In this document: in pieces, positions 54,490 through 63,557 of the stretch
How the letters are laid out: each line of letters starts with the position of its first letter
How positions within the stretch are numbered: the first letter of the stretch is position 1
Source of the DNA: Hyphomonas sp.
GTDB taxonomy: Bacteria; Pseudomonadota; Alphaproteobacteria; Caulobacterales; Hyphomonadaceae
NCBI RefSeq assembly: GCF_018402285.1
Contig: NZ_JAGYJH010000002.1
Span: 248,001-312,000 of the forward strand
Length of the DNA stretch: 64,000 nt
Reading direction: 5' to 3'
The notes under the pieces: generated by a model
What the model saw: only the letters and a program-made list of their open reading frames with translations
What the model was told of the DNA's origin: nothing
The model's database searches: none
Made by a program: the position numbers and the translations under genes

Positions 54490-57279
54490 TCAGTGCGCCG
54501 CCGCCCAGGTGTCCGCTGCCTTGGCCTCCACCACCAGCGGCACGGAAAGCTTCAGCGACGGCCCGTCCGCCGCCGCCATCGTCGTCTGCACCAGCGCGAT
54601 CAGCTTCTCGGCCTCATTCTGCGGGCATTCGAAGACAAGCTCGTCATGCACCTGCAGCAGCATCCGCGCCGACAGCCCTGCCTGCGCCAACGCCTCCGGC
54701 ATGCGGATCATCGCGCGCTTGATGATGTCAGCCGCCGACCCCTGGATCGGCGCATTGATTGCCTGGCGCTCGGCAAAGGCGCGGGCCGGTCCCTTGGTCT
54801 TGATTTCGGGCAGGTGGATCTTCCGCCCGAAGGCGGTGCGCACGAAGCCGGTCTCGCGGGCAAACTCCTTGGTTTCGTCCATATACTGACGGATGCCGGG
54901 GAAACGCTCGAAATAGGTCTTGATATACTGGTTCGCCTCGCCCTGCGGAATGCCGAGCTGCCGGCCAAGACCAAAGCCGGAGATGCCATAGATGATACCG
55001 AAATTGATCGCCTTGGCCTGCCGGCGCACCATCGGGTCCATGCCTGCGATGGGCACGCCAAACATCTCGCTCGCCGTCATGGCGTGAATGTCGAGACCGT
55101 CCTTGAACGCCTGTTTCAGCGCCGGAATGTCCGCCATATGCGCCAGGATACGCAGCTCGATCTGGGAATAGTCGGCCGAGACAAGCACATTGCCCTCCTC
55201 GGCAATGAAGGCCTGGCGTATCTTGCGGCCTTCTTCGGTCCGAACCGGAATGTTCTGGAGGTTCGGATCCGTCGAGGAGAGCCGCCCCGTCTGCGCGCCC
55301 GCCATCATGTAGCTCGTGTGCACGCGGCCCGTCTTCTTGTTGATCGCCGCCTGCAGCGCCTCGGTATAGGTCGAGCGCAGCTTTGACAGCATCCGCCAGT
55401 CGACGATCGTGCGCGGCAGTTCATGGCCTTCTGCCGCAAGCCCCTCCAGCACATCGCCATCGGTCACCCAGGCGCCCGTCTTGGTCTTTTTCCCGCCTGG
55501 CAGGTTCATCTCGTCAAAGAGGATTTCGCCCAGCTGTTTGGGAGAGCCGATGTTGAAGCTGCGGCCTGCCTGTTCATGCGCCTGCGCTTCCAGCGCAGCC
55601 ATGCGCTGGTTGAAGTCTGCCGAAAGGCGCGAGAGCATGTCCCGGTCCACCTTGATGCCGGCCTGTTCCATCGCCGCCAGCACCGGCCCCAGCGGCCGGT
55701 CAAGCGTTTCGTAAACGGCCGTCACCTGCTCGGTCCGCAGGCGCGGTTTCAGCGCCTTCCAGAGGCGCAGGGTCACGTCCGCGTCCTCGGCGGCGTATTC
55801 TGTCGCCTTGTCGAGTGCGACCTGTGCAAAGCTCTTCTGCGTCTTGCCGGTGCCGGCCACGTCCTTGAAGCTGATCGGCTTGTGGCCAAGATAGCGCTCG
55901 GAAAGTTCATCCATCCCGTGGCCATGGATGCCCGCATTCAGCGCAAAAGAGATCAGCATCGTGTCGTCAATCGGCGCGATCGTGATCTTGTGCTGGGCCA
56001 GCACGCTGAGATCATATTTGATGTTCTGGCCGATCTTCAGAACCGCCGGATCTTCCAGCATCGGCTTGAGCACTTTGAGCGCCTCGGCCATCTTGATCTG
56101 GCGTGGCGGATCGGCGCCAAACATGTCGCCGTCGCCTTTGGCTTCCGGGTCCACATGCGTCAGCGGAATGTAGCAGGCTTCGCCGGGGCTGAGCGCCAGC
56201 GACACGCCCACAAGGCCCGCCGCCACCGAATCCAGGCTGTCGGTTTCGGTGTCCACCGCCACAAATCCCTGCGCCGTGGCCCGGGCCACCCAGTCTTCCA
56301 GCGTCTTGAGATCCCGCACGCAGACATAGGCAGACATGTCAAAAGGTTGCGCTTCGGGGGCGAGGGCGTCGATCGCGCCCTCAAGTTCCATCTGCTCGCG
56401 CACGCGCCGGGTGATGGTGCGAAACTCCATCTCCTCCAGGAAACCTATCAGCACCTTGGGGTCAGGGTCCTGCACCGCCAGCTCTTCCACCGGAAGAACC
56501 ACAGGCACATCCTCCTTGAGCTGAACAAGCTGTTTGGACACGCGCACCTGATCGGCAAAGTTGATCAGCGTCTCGCGCCGCTTGGGCTGCTTGATCTCGC
56601 CGGCCCGCTCCAGCAGCGTTTCGACAGTGCCATATTCGGCAATGAGCTGCGCCGCCGTCTTGATGCCGATGCCGGGCGCGCCGGGCACGTTATCGGTGGG
56701 GTCGCCCGAGAGCGCCTGTACATCCACCACGCCCTCAGGTCCGACGCCGAACTTCTCGATCACGTCGTCCCGGCCCAGCAGCTTGTTCTTCATCGGGTCG
56801 AGCATCGCCACCTTGTCGGTGATCAGCTGCATCAGGTCCTTGTCCGAGGAGACGATGGTGACGCGCGCGCCCTTGGCTTCAGCCAGCCGCGCATAGGTCG
56901 CGATCAGGTCGTCGGCCTCAAAGCCCGTCTGCTCGATGGCATGGGCGGCAAAGGCCAGCGACGCGCGCCGCACCAGCGGAAACTGGGGCACCAGTTCTTC
57001 AGGCGGGTCAGATCGGTTGGCCTTGTAGAGCGGATAGATGTCGTTCCGGAACGTATTGCCCGAAGCATCAAAGATGCAGGCAAAGTGCGTCGGGCGCTCC
57101 TTGCCTTTCAGGTCTTCCAGCAGCTTGAACAGCATGTTGCAGAAACCCGCCACCGCGCCCACGGGAAGGCCGTCAGAGGCGCGCGTCAGCGGGGGCAGGG
57201 CATGGAAGGCGCGGAACACATAGGCGCTCGCATCTATTAGGTAGAGGTGGCTGTCCTGGGTGATGGGCGCCGTGGCCAT
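54490..57279 (-). CDS. polA: DNA polymerase I
   Basis: 929 residues, equal to E. coli PolA. The N-terminal 5'-nuclease (LIDASAYVFRAFHALP, SSDKDLMQLITDKV), the 3'-5' exonuclease with intact VDTETDSLDS acidic residues, and the polymerase domain (VSADYSQIELRILAH, RRQAKAINFGIIYGISGFGL, LLQVHDELVFE) are complete. It acts in repair and Okazaki processing. Divergent from the 57449 gene. Confidence 0.97.
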   Translation of the reverse strand: MATAPITQDSHLYLIDASAYVFRAFHALPPLTRASDGLPVGAVAGFCNMLFKLLEDLKGKERPTHFACIFDASGNTFRNDIYPLYKANRSDPPEELVPQFPLVRRASLAFAAHAIEQTGFEADDLIATYARLAEAKGARVTIVSSDKDLMQLITDKVAMLDPMKNKLLGRDDVIEKFGVGPEGVVDVQALSGDPTDNVPGAPGIGIKTAAQLIAEYGTVETLLERAGEIKQPKRRETLINFADQVRVSKQLVQLKEDVPVVLPVEELAVQDPDPKVLIGFLEEMEFRTITRRVREQMELEGAIDALAPEAQPFDMSAYVCVRDLKTLEDWVARATAQGFVAVDTETDSLDSVAAGLVGVSLALSPGEACYIPLTHVDPEAKGDGDMFGADPPRQIKMAEALKVLKPMLEDPAVLKIGQNIKYDLSVLAQHKITIAPIDDTMLISFALNAGIHGHGMDELSERYLGHKPISFKDVAGTGKTQKSFAQVALDKATEYAAEDADVTLRLWKALKPRLRTEQVTAVYETLDRPLGPVLAAMEQAGIKVDRDMLSRLSADFNQRMAALEAQAHEQAGRSFNIGSPKQLGEILFDEMNLPGGKKTKTGAWVTDGDVLEGLAAEGHELPRTIVDWRMLSKLRSTYTEALQAAINKKTGRVHTSYMMAGAQTGRLSSTDPNLQNIPVRTEEGRKIRQAFIAEEGNVLVSADYSQIELRILAHMADIPALKQAFKDGLDIHAMTASEMFGVPIAGMDPMVRRQAKAINFGIIYGISGFGLGRQLGIPQGEANQYIKTYFERFPGIRQYMDETKEFARETGFVRTAFGRKIHLPEIKTKGPARAFAERQAINAPIQGSAADIIKRAMIRMPEALAQAGLSARMLLQVHDELVFECPQNEAEKLIALVQTTMAAADGPSLKLSVPLVVEAKAADTWAAAH

Positions 57280-57448
57280 GAGCGATTCCTTTGATTTGTT
57301 CCCGGTTTAGCCCGCAAGGGCGCCCGCGTCACCCGCCGGCTCCGAAAACAGGCACGCGCACGCGCTGAGTCGCCACCTGTCGGCTAAGTAATGCCCCGAA
57401 GCGAATTTAGGCTTTTCCGTGGCAACAGGGGTGTGCTACTTTTATCAC

Positions 57449-57922
57449 ATGGACCGTGATCTGGACTTCGAAGAAGTGACGGCCCTCATTCCGGTTGTGC
57501 AGAAGCACGAGCGGAAGGCGCCGTGGCACCTCGCCCTGATAGGGGCTGTCGCCGGGGTGTGGAGCCTCCTCGGCGTCTTCGACCTGATGGCCATGGTCAC
57601 CCGCTTTGCCCCCTACATGAACCAGATGCCGGACCTGACCCGCGAGTTCATCTATGAGCTTCCCGTCTGGGTGCTGGCCCTGCGCGGCATTGCCGTCTTC
57701 GCAGCACTCGCCGGCGCAGTCTTCCTCATCCGGAAGCGGCTGACGGCGGTGCGCATGCTCGCTCTCAGCACCACCGCCACGATCCTGGGCATCGGCTTCA
57801 CCTTCGCAGACGGCGCCCCCGATGACGGTACCATCCATGCCGTATCGGTCTTCACCATCGCCGTGTCGGTCCTGCTCCTCTATTATGCCCAGACCTGGGC
57901 CAAGCATGGTGTGCTGAAATAG
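57449..57922 (+). CDS. Four-span membrane protein, function unknown
   Basis: 157 residues from ATG 57449; GTG 57419 is possible but has no ribosome site either. After a short acidic N-terminus (DRDLDFEEV) there are four hydrophobic segments (about 28-50, 74-97, 103-122, 127-145). No family recognised. A TTTTAT-type -10 at 57440-57445 just before the ATG would make the transcript leaderless. Confidence 0.65.
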   Translation: MDRDLDFEEVTALIPVVQKHERKAPWHLALIGAVAGVWSLLGVFDLMAMVTRFAPYMNQMPDLTREFIYELPVWVLALRGIAVFAALAGAVFLIRKRLTAVRMLALSTTATILGIGFTFADGAPDDGTIHAVSVFTIAVSVLLLYYAQTWAKHGVLK

Positions 57923-58029
57923 GCCTCGCCTTGCCTCAGCCAGTCTCCGCCTGCCGACAATCGAAGCGGGGCGCCTTGCGCTGAGCCGGATTCGCTTTAG
58001 CCTTCGGGTCGAAAGATCGGGAGGACAAT

Positions 58030-59055
58030 ATGGTCAACGAAAAGAACCTTACCTGGGTGCTGCGCAAACGCCCCGTCGGCGACCTGCAGGAGGGCGATCT
58101 GGAACTGGTCGAGACCCCGCAGGCCCCTCTTGAAGACGGCCAGGTCCGCGCCAAGACCATCTACCTCTCGCTCGATCCGACAAACCGCATCTGGATGAGC
58201 GACATGGACGCCTATCTCCCGCCCGTCGGGATCGGCGATCCGATGCGCGGCGGCGGGCTCAGCGTCATCACCGAAAGCCGCTTCGACGGCCTCGAGCCCG
58301 GCGACATCGTCAACACCGGCCTGGCGGGCTGGGCCGTCTACAACACGCTGCCGGGCAATGCCCTCGCCAAGCTGCCAAGGCTTCCCGGCGTCCCTCTGAC
58401 CGCCTTCATGGGCCCCCTCGGCGCCACCGGCATGACCGCCTATTTCGGCCTGATGGACATCGCCAAGCCCAAGGCGGGCGAAACCGTTGTCGTCTCTGCC
58501 GCGGCTGGCGCGGTCGGCTCGATGGTCGGCCAGATCGCCAAGATCCAGGGCTGCCGCGTCGTCGGCATCGCAGGCGGGGCTGACAAGTGCCGCTGGCTTA
58601 CCGAGACTGCCGGCTTCGATGCCGCCATCGACTACAAGAACGAAGACGTCGGCAAGGCCCTCGACACGCATTGCCCGAATGGCATCGACATCAACTTCGA
58701 GAATGTCGGCGGCAGGATCATGGACGAAGTCATCGCCCGCCTGAACGACTTTTCCCGCATGCCGCTCTGCGGCCTCATCTCCACCTACAACGCCACAACG
58801 CCCGTGCCCGGCCCCTACAATTTCGCCAATCTCCTGATGCGGCGGACCCTGGTGAAAGGCTTCATCGTCATCGACTATTTTCCCCGCTTCCCGGAGGGCA
58901 TGCAGCAGATGGCCCAATGGCTGATGGAGGGGAAACTCAAATTCGAGACCGACATCGTCGAGGGTTTCGAGAAAGCCCCCGCCAGCCTCTCCCGCCTGTT
59001 TGAAGGCAAGAACCTGGGTAAACTGGTCGTCCGCGTCAGCCCCGAACCGGTCTGA
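58030..59055 (+). CDS. Zinc-free MDR-family NADP-dependent enone/quinone oxidoreductase
   Basis: 341 residues with GGGAGG before ATG 58030. YLSLDPTNRIWMSD and MGPLGATGMTAYFGL are typical of the CurA/leukotriene-B4-dehydrogenase group; the Rossmann motif is AAAGAVGSMVGQIAK. The zinc-binding cysteines of alcohol dehydrogenases are missing. It reduces an alpha,beta-unsaturated carbonyl with NADPH; the substrate is unknown. Confidence 0.9.
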   Translation: MVNEKNLTWVLRKRPVGDLQEGDLELVETPQAPLEDGQVRAKTIYLSLDPTNRIWMSDMDAYLPPVGIGDPMRGGGLSVITESRFDGLEPGDIVNTGLAGWAVYNTLPGNALAKLPRLPGVPLTAFMGPLGATGMTAYFGLMDIAKPKAGETVVVSAAAGAVGSMVGQIAKIQGCRVVGIAGGADKCRWLTETAGFDAAIDYKNEDVGKALDTHCPNGIDINFENVGGRIMDEVIARLNDFSRMPLCGLISTYNATTPVPGPYNFANLLMRRTLVKGFIVIDYFPRFPEGMQQMAQWLMEGKLKFETDIVEGFEKAPASLSRLFEGKNLGKLVVRVSPEPV

Positions 59056-59136
59056 CGCGCCGGTTCAGCTTGCGTTCATTTCCTGCATTACGATAGTGCA
59101 ATCAGAAGGTTGTGGGTCATGCGGGGGAGCAGGGAC

Positions 59137-59505
59137 ATGCTGACAGAGGCAATGGAAAAAACAAAAGCCTGGCTCGCCGCCGCCGCGCTGCTCGGCGCGG
59201 CCGGCTGCAGCCATTCGGATTGGGAAGCCGTCGCCATGGGGCTCAATATGGCGGCCGATGAAATGGCCGTCACGCTTACACAGGTCCCTCCCTATGCCTG
59301 CGATTACAACGCCCAGGGCTATGCTGTCTGCGACGATACCGGCGACGGTTTCGCAGACCGCTACGCCGATCCCAGCTGGGACTATGTGCCCGGCTATTAT
59401 GTCACCCCCGCCACCCGCATCAATGATTACGGCGAAGCCTTCCAGTATGATGCCGGCTGCGACTGCTGGTACCGCGAGCCGTCGCTGGACACCTTTCCGA
59501 AATAG
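59137..59505 (+). CDS. Small lipoprotein, function unknown
   Basis: 122 residues from ATG 59137 (purine-rich GGGGGAGCAGGGA upstream); ATG 59119 and 59152 are alternatives. Lipobox GAAGC gives C24. The mature part is rich in Tyr, Asp and Gly (DYNAQGYAVCDDTGDGFADRYADPSWDYVPGYYV), with two cysteine pairs (ACDY/VCDD and GCDCWY) that could form disulfides. No family recognised. It precedes the C13 peptidase on the same strand. Confidence 0.7.
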   Translation: MLTEAMEKTKAWLAAAALLGAAGCSHSDWEAVAMGLNMAADEMAVTLTQVPPYACDYNAQGYAVCDDTGDGFADRYADPSWDYVPGYYVTPATRINDYGEAFQYDAGCDCWYREPSLDTFPK

Positions 59506-59592
59506 CCAGGCCACGCGATGACTCTGAGGGGCTTGCGCCGGCTCCGGCGCGCTGCTCATATGTCATCGAAACGATGTCCCGGGAGAACACGG

Positions 59593-60378
59593 ATGCCATT
59601 CAAGCATCTGTTTGCAGGCGCACTCCTCTTGGCCGCCGCCCTTGCGGGCCGCGCCCATGCCGAGCCGGCTGTCGAAGACGTTCCGCTGAAGGACTGGGCC
59701 GTCGGCATTCTCGCCGCTGACTGGCGTGACAGCGAAGGCGCCCCCATCGACGCGTTCGAGAATGCCCGCCGGGATCTCGCCCGCGCCTTTGCCGGTGTCG
59801 GCTTTGATCCGGGCAACATCACCCATATGTCGCTACGCCCGCGTGAACATGGCGGCTTCTCCCTGCGCTCGGACGAAGTTTTCTCCGCCTTCGAGAAACA
59901 GGCCGCTGCCGCCCCGGCCGGCTGTCTCTTCTACTTCACCTCCCACGGCCTGCCCGAAGGCATCGTGCTCGGCGGCGAAGGCCTGCTCAGCCCGGACAAG
60001 CTGAATGGCCTCATCGGCCAGTGGTGCGGTGAGCGGCCCACAGTGGTCGTCGTCTCTGCCTGCTATTCGGGGGTATTCTTGCCTGCGCTTGCCGCGTCCA
60101 ACCGGCTCGTGATGACCGCCGCCCGGCCCGATCGGTCGTCCTTCGGCTGCGGCGCGGGGATGATCTATCCGGTGTTCGACAATTGCGTGCTGGACTCGCT
60201 GGTGGACGCAGATGATTTCGTCCACCTCGCCACCCTCACGCGCCAGTGTGTCGCCACGCGCGAGCGCCAGCAGCGCCTCTGGCCGCCGTCCGAGCCGCAG
60301 GCCCGGATCGGCGCCGGCGTGGACGACCTCTTCGTATTCCTGAACTTTGATCGCTCCGCGCTGCAGGCAGAGCCGTAA
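59593..60378 (+). CDS. Secreted C13-family (caspase-fold) cysteine peptidase
   Basis: 261 residues from ATG 59593 (GGGAG 8 nt upstream). A signal peptide ends at GRAHA, so it is periplasmic or exported. The clan CD dyad is visible: H118 in FTSHGLPEGIVL and C157 in VVVSACYSGVFLPAL. The fold elements WAVGILAADWRDSEGAP and VDDLFVFLN fit Peptidase C13 (legumain-like). The biological target is unknown; it is encoded directly after a cysteine-rich lipoprotein and converges on metC. Confidence 0.85.
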   Translation: MPFKHLFAGALLLAAALAGRAHAEPAVEDVPLKDWAVGILAADWRDSEGAPIDAFENARRDLARAFAGVGFDPGNITHMSLRPREHGGFSLRSDEVFSAFEKQAAAAPAGCLFYFTSHGLPEGIVLGGEGLLSPDKLNGLIGQWCGERPTVVVVSACYSGVFLPALAASNRLVMTAARPDRSSFGCGAGMIYPVFDNCVLDSLVDADDFVHLATLTRQCVATRERQQRLWPPSEPQARIGAGVDDLFVFLNFDRSALQAEP

Positions 60379-60380
60379 GC

Positions 60381-61553
60381 TCAGCCTGCGGACAAGGCGG
60401 AAAAACCCGCTTCGAGATCGGCCTTCAGATCGCTTACCGCTTCGAGCCCCACATGCACCCGCATCAACTCCCCGGGCTTCTGCTTCGTCCAGCATGTGTC
60501 GCTGCGCGTCAGCTGATCATCGCAAGGGATAATCAGGCTCTCGAAACCACCCCATGAAAACCCCATGCCGAACAGGCTGAGCGCCTCGAAGAAACGCTGC
60601 TTTGCCTCTGCCGGATACGCCTTGAGCACGAAAGAGAAGAGCCCGCAGGATCCGGTGAAATCCCGCTGCCAGAGTGCATGATCGGGATGAGAGGGCAGGG
60701 CGGGATGGATGACGCGGGCCACTTCGGGCCGCCCGTCCAGCCAGCGCGCCAGCTCCAGCCCTGCCGCCTCATGCGCCTTCAGGCGCGTGGCAAGGCTGCG
60801 CAGGCCGCGCACGGCGAGATAGGCGTCATCGGGCGCCAGGGCGATGCCCCAGTCTTCGGAGCAATTGGCCACCTTGCTGGCAAGGCTGAGCTCATTGGTC
60901 ATCACCGCGCCGCCAAAGGCGTCCGAATGGCCCACCACATATTTGGTCAGCGCCTGCACCGAAATATCGGCCCCCAGCGCCAGCGGCTTGTAATGCAGTC
61001 CTGCGCCCCAGGTGTTGTCGCACACGATGCGGATGGCGCGCTTCTTCGCCACCTCGGCAATTGCCGGAAGGTCTGAAATCTCGAAGGTCAGCGAACCGGG
61101 CGACTCCAGCAGGATGGCCTGCGTGTTCTCCCGGAACAGGCGCTCGATGCCCGCGCCCATGCGCGGATCAAACCGCTCGGCTTCCACGCCCATGGCTTTC
61201 AGCCGCTTTTCGCAGAAACGCGCGGTCGGGCCATAGGCACTGTCGGTGAACAGAAAATGGCCGCCACTCTCCACAACGCTTGCAATTGCCAGCGCGCAGG
61301 CCTGAAGGCCATTGGAGGCAAGCCGCGTATGCCGGGCGCCCTCCAGGATGCACATCGCCGCTTCCAGTTCGCGGTGAACGGTCAGCCCCATCCGTCCATA
61401 GGTTGGCCTGGGTCCATAGAGTGCGGCCTCAGTGCGAAAGAGAACGGTCGAGGCGCGCTCCACCGGCGGGTTTACCGTCACCCGGTCCAGCCGCTCGGCG
61501 CGGGTATGGATCAGGCGGGTCTCCGGCGCGGCATCATCCCTGGGACTCATCAT
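60381..61553 (-). CDS. metC: Cystathionine beta-lyase-type PLP enzyme
   Basis: 390 residues from ATG 61553. ETRLIHTRAERLDRVTVNPPVERASTVLF, YGRMGLTVHRELEAAMCILEGA and the PLP-lysine region SVQALTKYVVGHSDAFGG are those of MetC. It splits cystathionine to homocysteine, pyruvate and ammonia, or releases H2S from cysteine. Its ATG follows the sseA stop by one nucleotide, so it is translationally coupled. Confidence 0.92.
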   Translation of the reverse strand: MMSPRDDAAPETRLIHTRAERLDRVTVNPPVERASTVLFRTEAALYGPRPTYGRMGLTVHRELEAAMCILEGARHTRLASNGLQACALAIASVVESGGHFLFTDSAYGPTARFCEKRLKAMGVEAERFDPRMGAGIERLFRENTQAILLESPGSLTFEISDLPAIAEVAKKRAIRIVCDNTWGAGLHYKPLALGADISVQALTKYVVGHSDAFGGAVMTNELSLASKVANCSEDWGIALAPDDAYLAVRGLRSLATRLKAHEAAGLELARWLDGRPEVARVIHPALPSHPDHALWQRDFTGSCGLFSFVLKAYPAEAKQRFFEALSLFGMGFSWGGFESLIIPCDDQLTRSDTCWTKQKPGELMRVHVGLEAVSDLKADLEAGFSALSAG

Positions 61554-61554
61554 G

Positions 61555-62397
61555 TCAGCCTCTGGCAATCGGGCGGGAGGGGTCAGACGCCCATTCCGCC
61601 CAGGAGCCGTCATAGACTGCCACATCCCAGTTGCCGAGACGGGCAAGCGCCAGCGCGGTGATCGCAGCCGTCACGCCTGAGCCGCAGGTCGCCACCGTAG
61701 CCGCATTGGGTTCCGGCAACAGGCGGCGAAGCGCGTCTGCAGATTTCATCCGCCCGTCTTCGGTCACCAGCTGCCCGCCGGGCACATTGATGCTGCCGGG
61801 AATATGGCCGGAAGGCAGGCCTTCACGCGGCTCGGGGTCGCGTCCGAAAAAACGCCCGTCAGGGCGCGCGTCAATGATCCGCACACGGGCAGAGCCCACC
61901 AGCTGTTCCATGCCGCGCGCGTCCATGACCAGGTCGCTGCGCACACGCGGGGTGAAGTGGCGCTCGCCCGGCGGGGTCGGCAGGTCGTCCAGCGGTCCGC
62001 CTTCAGCCACCCATCCATGCAGGCCGCCGTCCAGAACATGCACATCCTTGTGCCCCATCACGCGCAGCATCCACCAGGCGCGGGCGGCGGCAAAGAACCG
62101 GTTCTGGTCATAGACGACAATCCGGCTGCCATCGCCAAGGCCGAGCTTGCGAACCCGCGCCGAGAATTTCACGGCGTCGGGCAACATGTGCGGGTAGGGG
62201 GATGTGAGGTCGGCAATCTCGTCGATATCGAAATAGACGGACTTGGGAATATGCCCGCGCTTCCAGGCGTCGCGGCCGGTCTCCGGCGGATTGGTCCAGG
62301 ACGCAAACCAGGTTGCATCCACAATCCGCACATCAGGCGCTGTTATGTTGGCCATCAGCCATTCGGGGCTTACCAGCGGGTCGCCGCTCTCGCTCAT
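61555..62397 (-). CDS. sseA: 3-mercaptopyruvate sulfurtransferase
   Basis: 280 residues with two rhodanese domains; the C-terminal one has the active site ATCGSGVTAAI (persulfide cysteine, CG-S-G-V loop typical of mercaptopyruvate rather than thiosulfate enzymes). It moves sulfur from 3-mercaptopyruvate to thiols or cyanide. It is coupled on both sides: a 4-nt ATGA overlap with cysK upstream and a 1-nt gap to metC downstream. Confidence 0.93.
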   Translation of the reverse strand: MSESGDPLVSPEWLMANITAPDVRIVDATWFASWTNPPETGRDAWKRGHIPKSVYFDIDEIADLTSPYPHMLPDAVKFSARVRKLGLGDGSRIVVYDQNRFFAAARAWWMLRVMGHKDVHVLDGGLHGWVAEGGPLDDLPTPPGERHFTPRVRSDLVMDARGMEQLVGSARVRIIDARPDGRFFGRDPEPREGLPSGHIPGSINVPGGQLVTEDGRMKSADALRRLLPEPNAATVATCGSGVTAAITALALARLGNWDVAVYDGSWAEWASDPSRPIARG

Positions 62398-63404
62398 GAT
62401 CTTGTCTCCATCCAGGGGGGAACCGGCAGGCCTTTTGAGCGCAGGAAGTCCGGATTGTACAGCTTCGTCTGGTATCGGTTTCCATAGTCACAGAGGATCG
62501 TCACGATCGTGTGCCCCGGGCCAAGATGGCGCGCCAGATGCACTGCGCCGGCAATGTTCACCCCGGCCGATCCGCCAAGGCAAAGCCCTTCATGCGCGAC
62601 CAGATCGAAGAGATAACCGAGCGCTTCGTCGTCATTGATCCGCCAGGCCTTGTCGACCGGGATGCCTTCAAGGTTGGCCGTGATCCGTCCTTGTCCGATG
62701 CCCTCGGTGATTGAGGTGCCTTCGGCTTTGAGTTCGCCGGTCGTGTAATAGGCGTAGAGGGACGCGCCGCCAGGATCTGCCAGGCCGATGGTGATCTTCC
62801 GGTTGCGCTCCTTCAGGCCCAGCGCCACCCCGCCAAGCGTTCCGCCCGAGCCGACCGCGCAGATGAAGCCGTCGAGCTTGCCGTCTGTCTGCTCCCAGAT
62901 TTCCTTCGCGGTCGTATTGTAATGCGCGCGGCGGTTGGCCTGGTTGTCGAACTGGTTGGCCCAGATCGCGCCATTGGGTTCGCTCGCCGCCATCTCCTCG
63001 GCCAGGCGCCCGGAATAGCGCACATAATTGTTGGGGTTGGCATAAGGCACCGCATCCACTTCGATCAGCTCGGCGCCCAGGAGGCGGATCGCGTCCTTCT
63101 TCTCCTGGCTCTGCGAACGTGGCATCACGATCACCACCCGGTAGCCCAGCGCCTTGCCCACCAGCGCGAGGCCAATCCCGGTATTGCCCGCCGTGCCCTC
63201 CACAATCGTGCCGCCCGGCTTCAGCGCGCCGGATGCTTCGGCCTCCCGGACAATCCCCAGCGCCGGGCGATCCTTCACCGACTGGCCGGGATTGAGGAAC
63301 TCGCACTTGCCGAGAATTTCACAGCCCGTTTCATCAGAGACACGGTTGAGCCGGAGCAGCGGCGTATTGCCGATAAGGTCGATAACAGACCTGTGAAGCG
63401 TCAT
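62394..63404 (-). CDS. cysK: Cysteine synthase A-type enzyme
   Basis: 336 residues from ATG 63404; the frame is open to 63506 without family-like residues. IGNTPLLRLNRVSDETGCEILGKCEFLNPGQSVKDRPAL contains the PLP lysine, and EGTAGNTGIGLALVGKALG and GSGGTLGGVALGLKE bind phosphate and substrate. It makes cysteine from O-acetylserine and sulfide. It is the first gene of a cysK-sseA-metC sulfur-amino-acid operon and is divergent from the exported DUF6134-like gene. Confidence 0.94.
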   Translation of the reverse strand: MTLHRSVIDLIGNTPLLRLNRVSDETGCEILGKCEFLNPGQSVKDRPALGIVREAEASGALKPGGTIVEGTAGNTGIGLALVGKALGYRVVIVMPRSQSQEKKDAIRLLGAELIEVDAVPYANPNNYVRYSGRLAEEMAASEPNGAIWANQFDNQANRRAHYNTTAKEIWEQTDGKLDGFICAVGSGGTLGGVALGLKERNRKITIGLADPGGASLYAYYTTGELKAEGTSITEGIGQGRITANLEGIPVDKAWRINDDEALGYLFDLVAHEGLCLGGSAGVNIAGAVHLARHLGPGHTIVTILCDYGNRYQTKLYNPDFLRSKGLPVPPWMETRS

Positions 63405-63557
63405 GAGGGAACTCGTTTCTGAGATAATCGTTTGTTCAAGGCTACGCGTCTGCGCGGTGAGGTTCAATTGGTCGGACTGGCCGTTCGCGCTGCCTGGCTG
63501 ATCCACCCGCTCAATTTGTCCGTAAAGAAGATCGTATACTCCAAAGGATCAACTGAC

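Noticed and set aside
52776..57240. Long plus-strand open frames opposite ilvD and polA
   Set aside because: Both are shadows of conserved minus-strand enzymes in GC-rich DNA.
59535..59550. GCGCCGG-CT-CCGGCGC palindrome as a terminator
   Set aside because: A 2-nt loop cannot form a normal hairpin, there is no T-run, and such words are common at this GC content.
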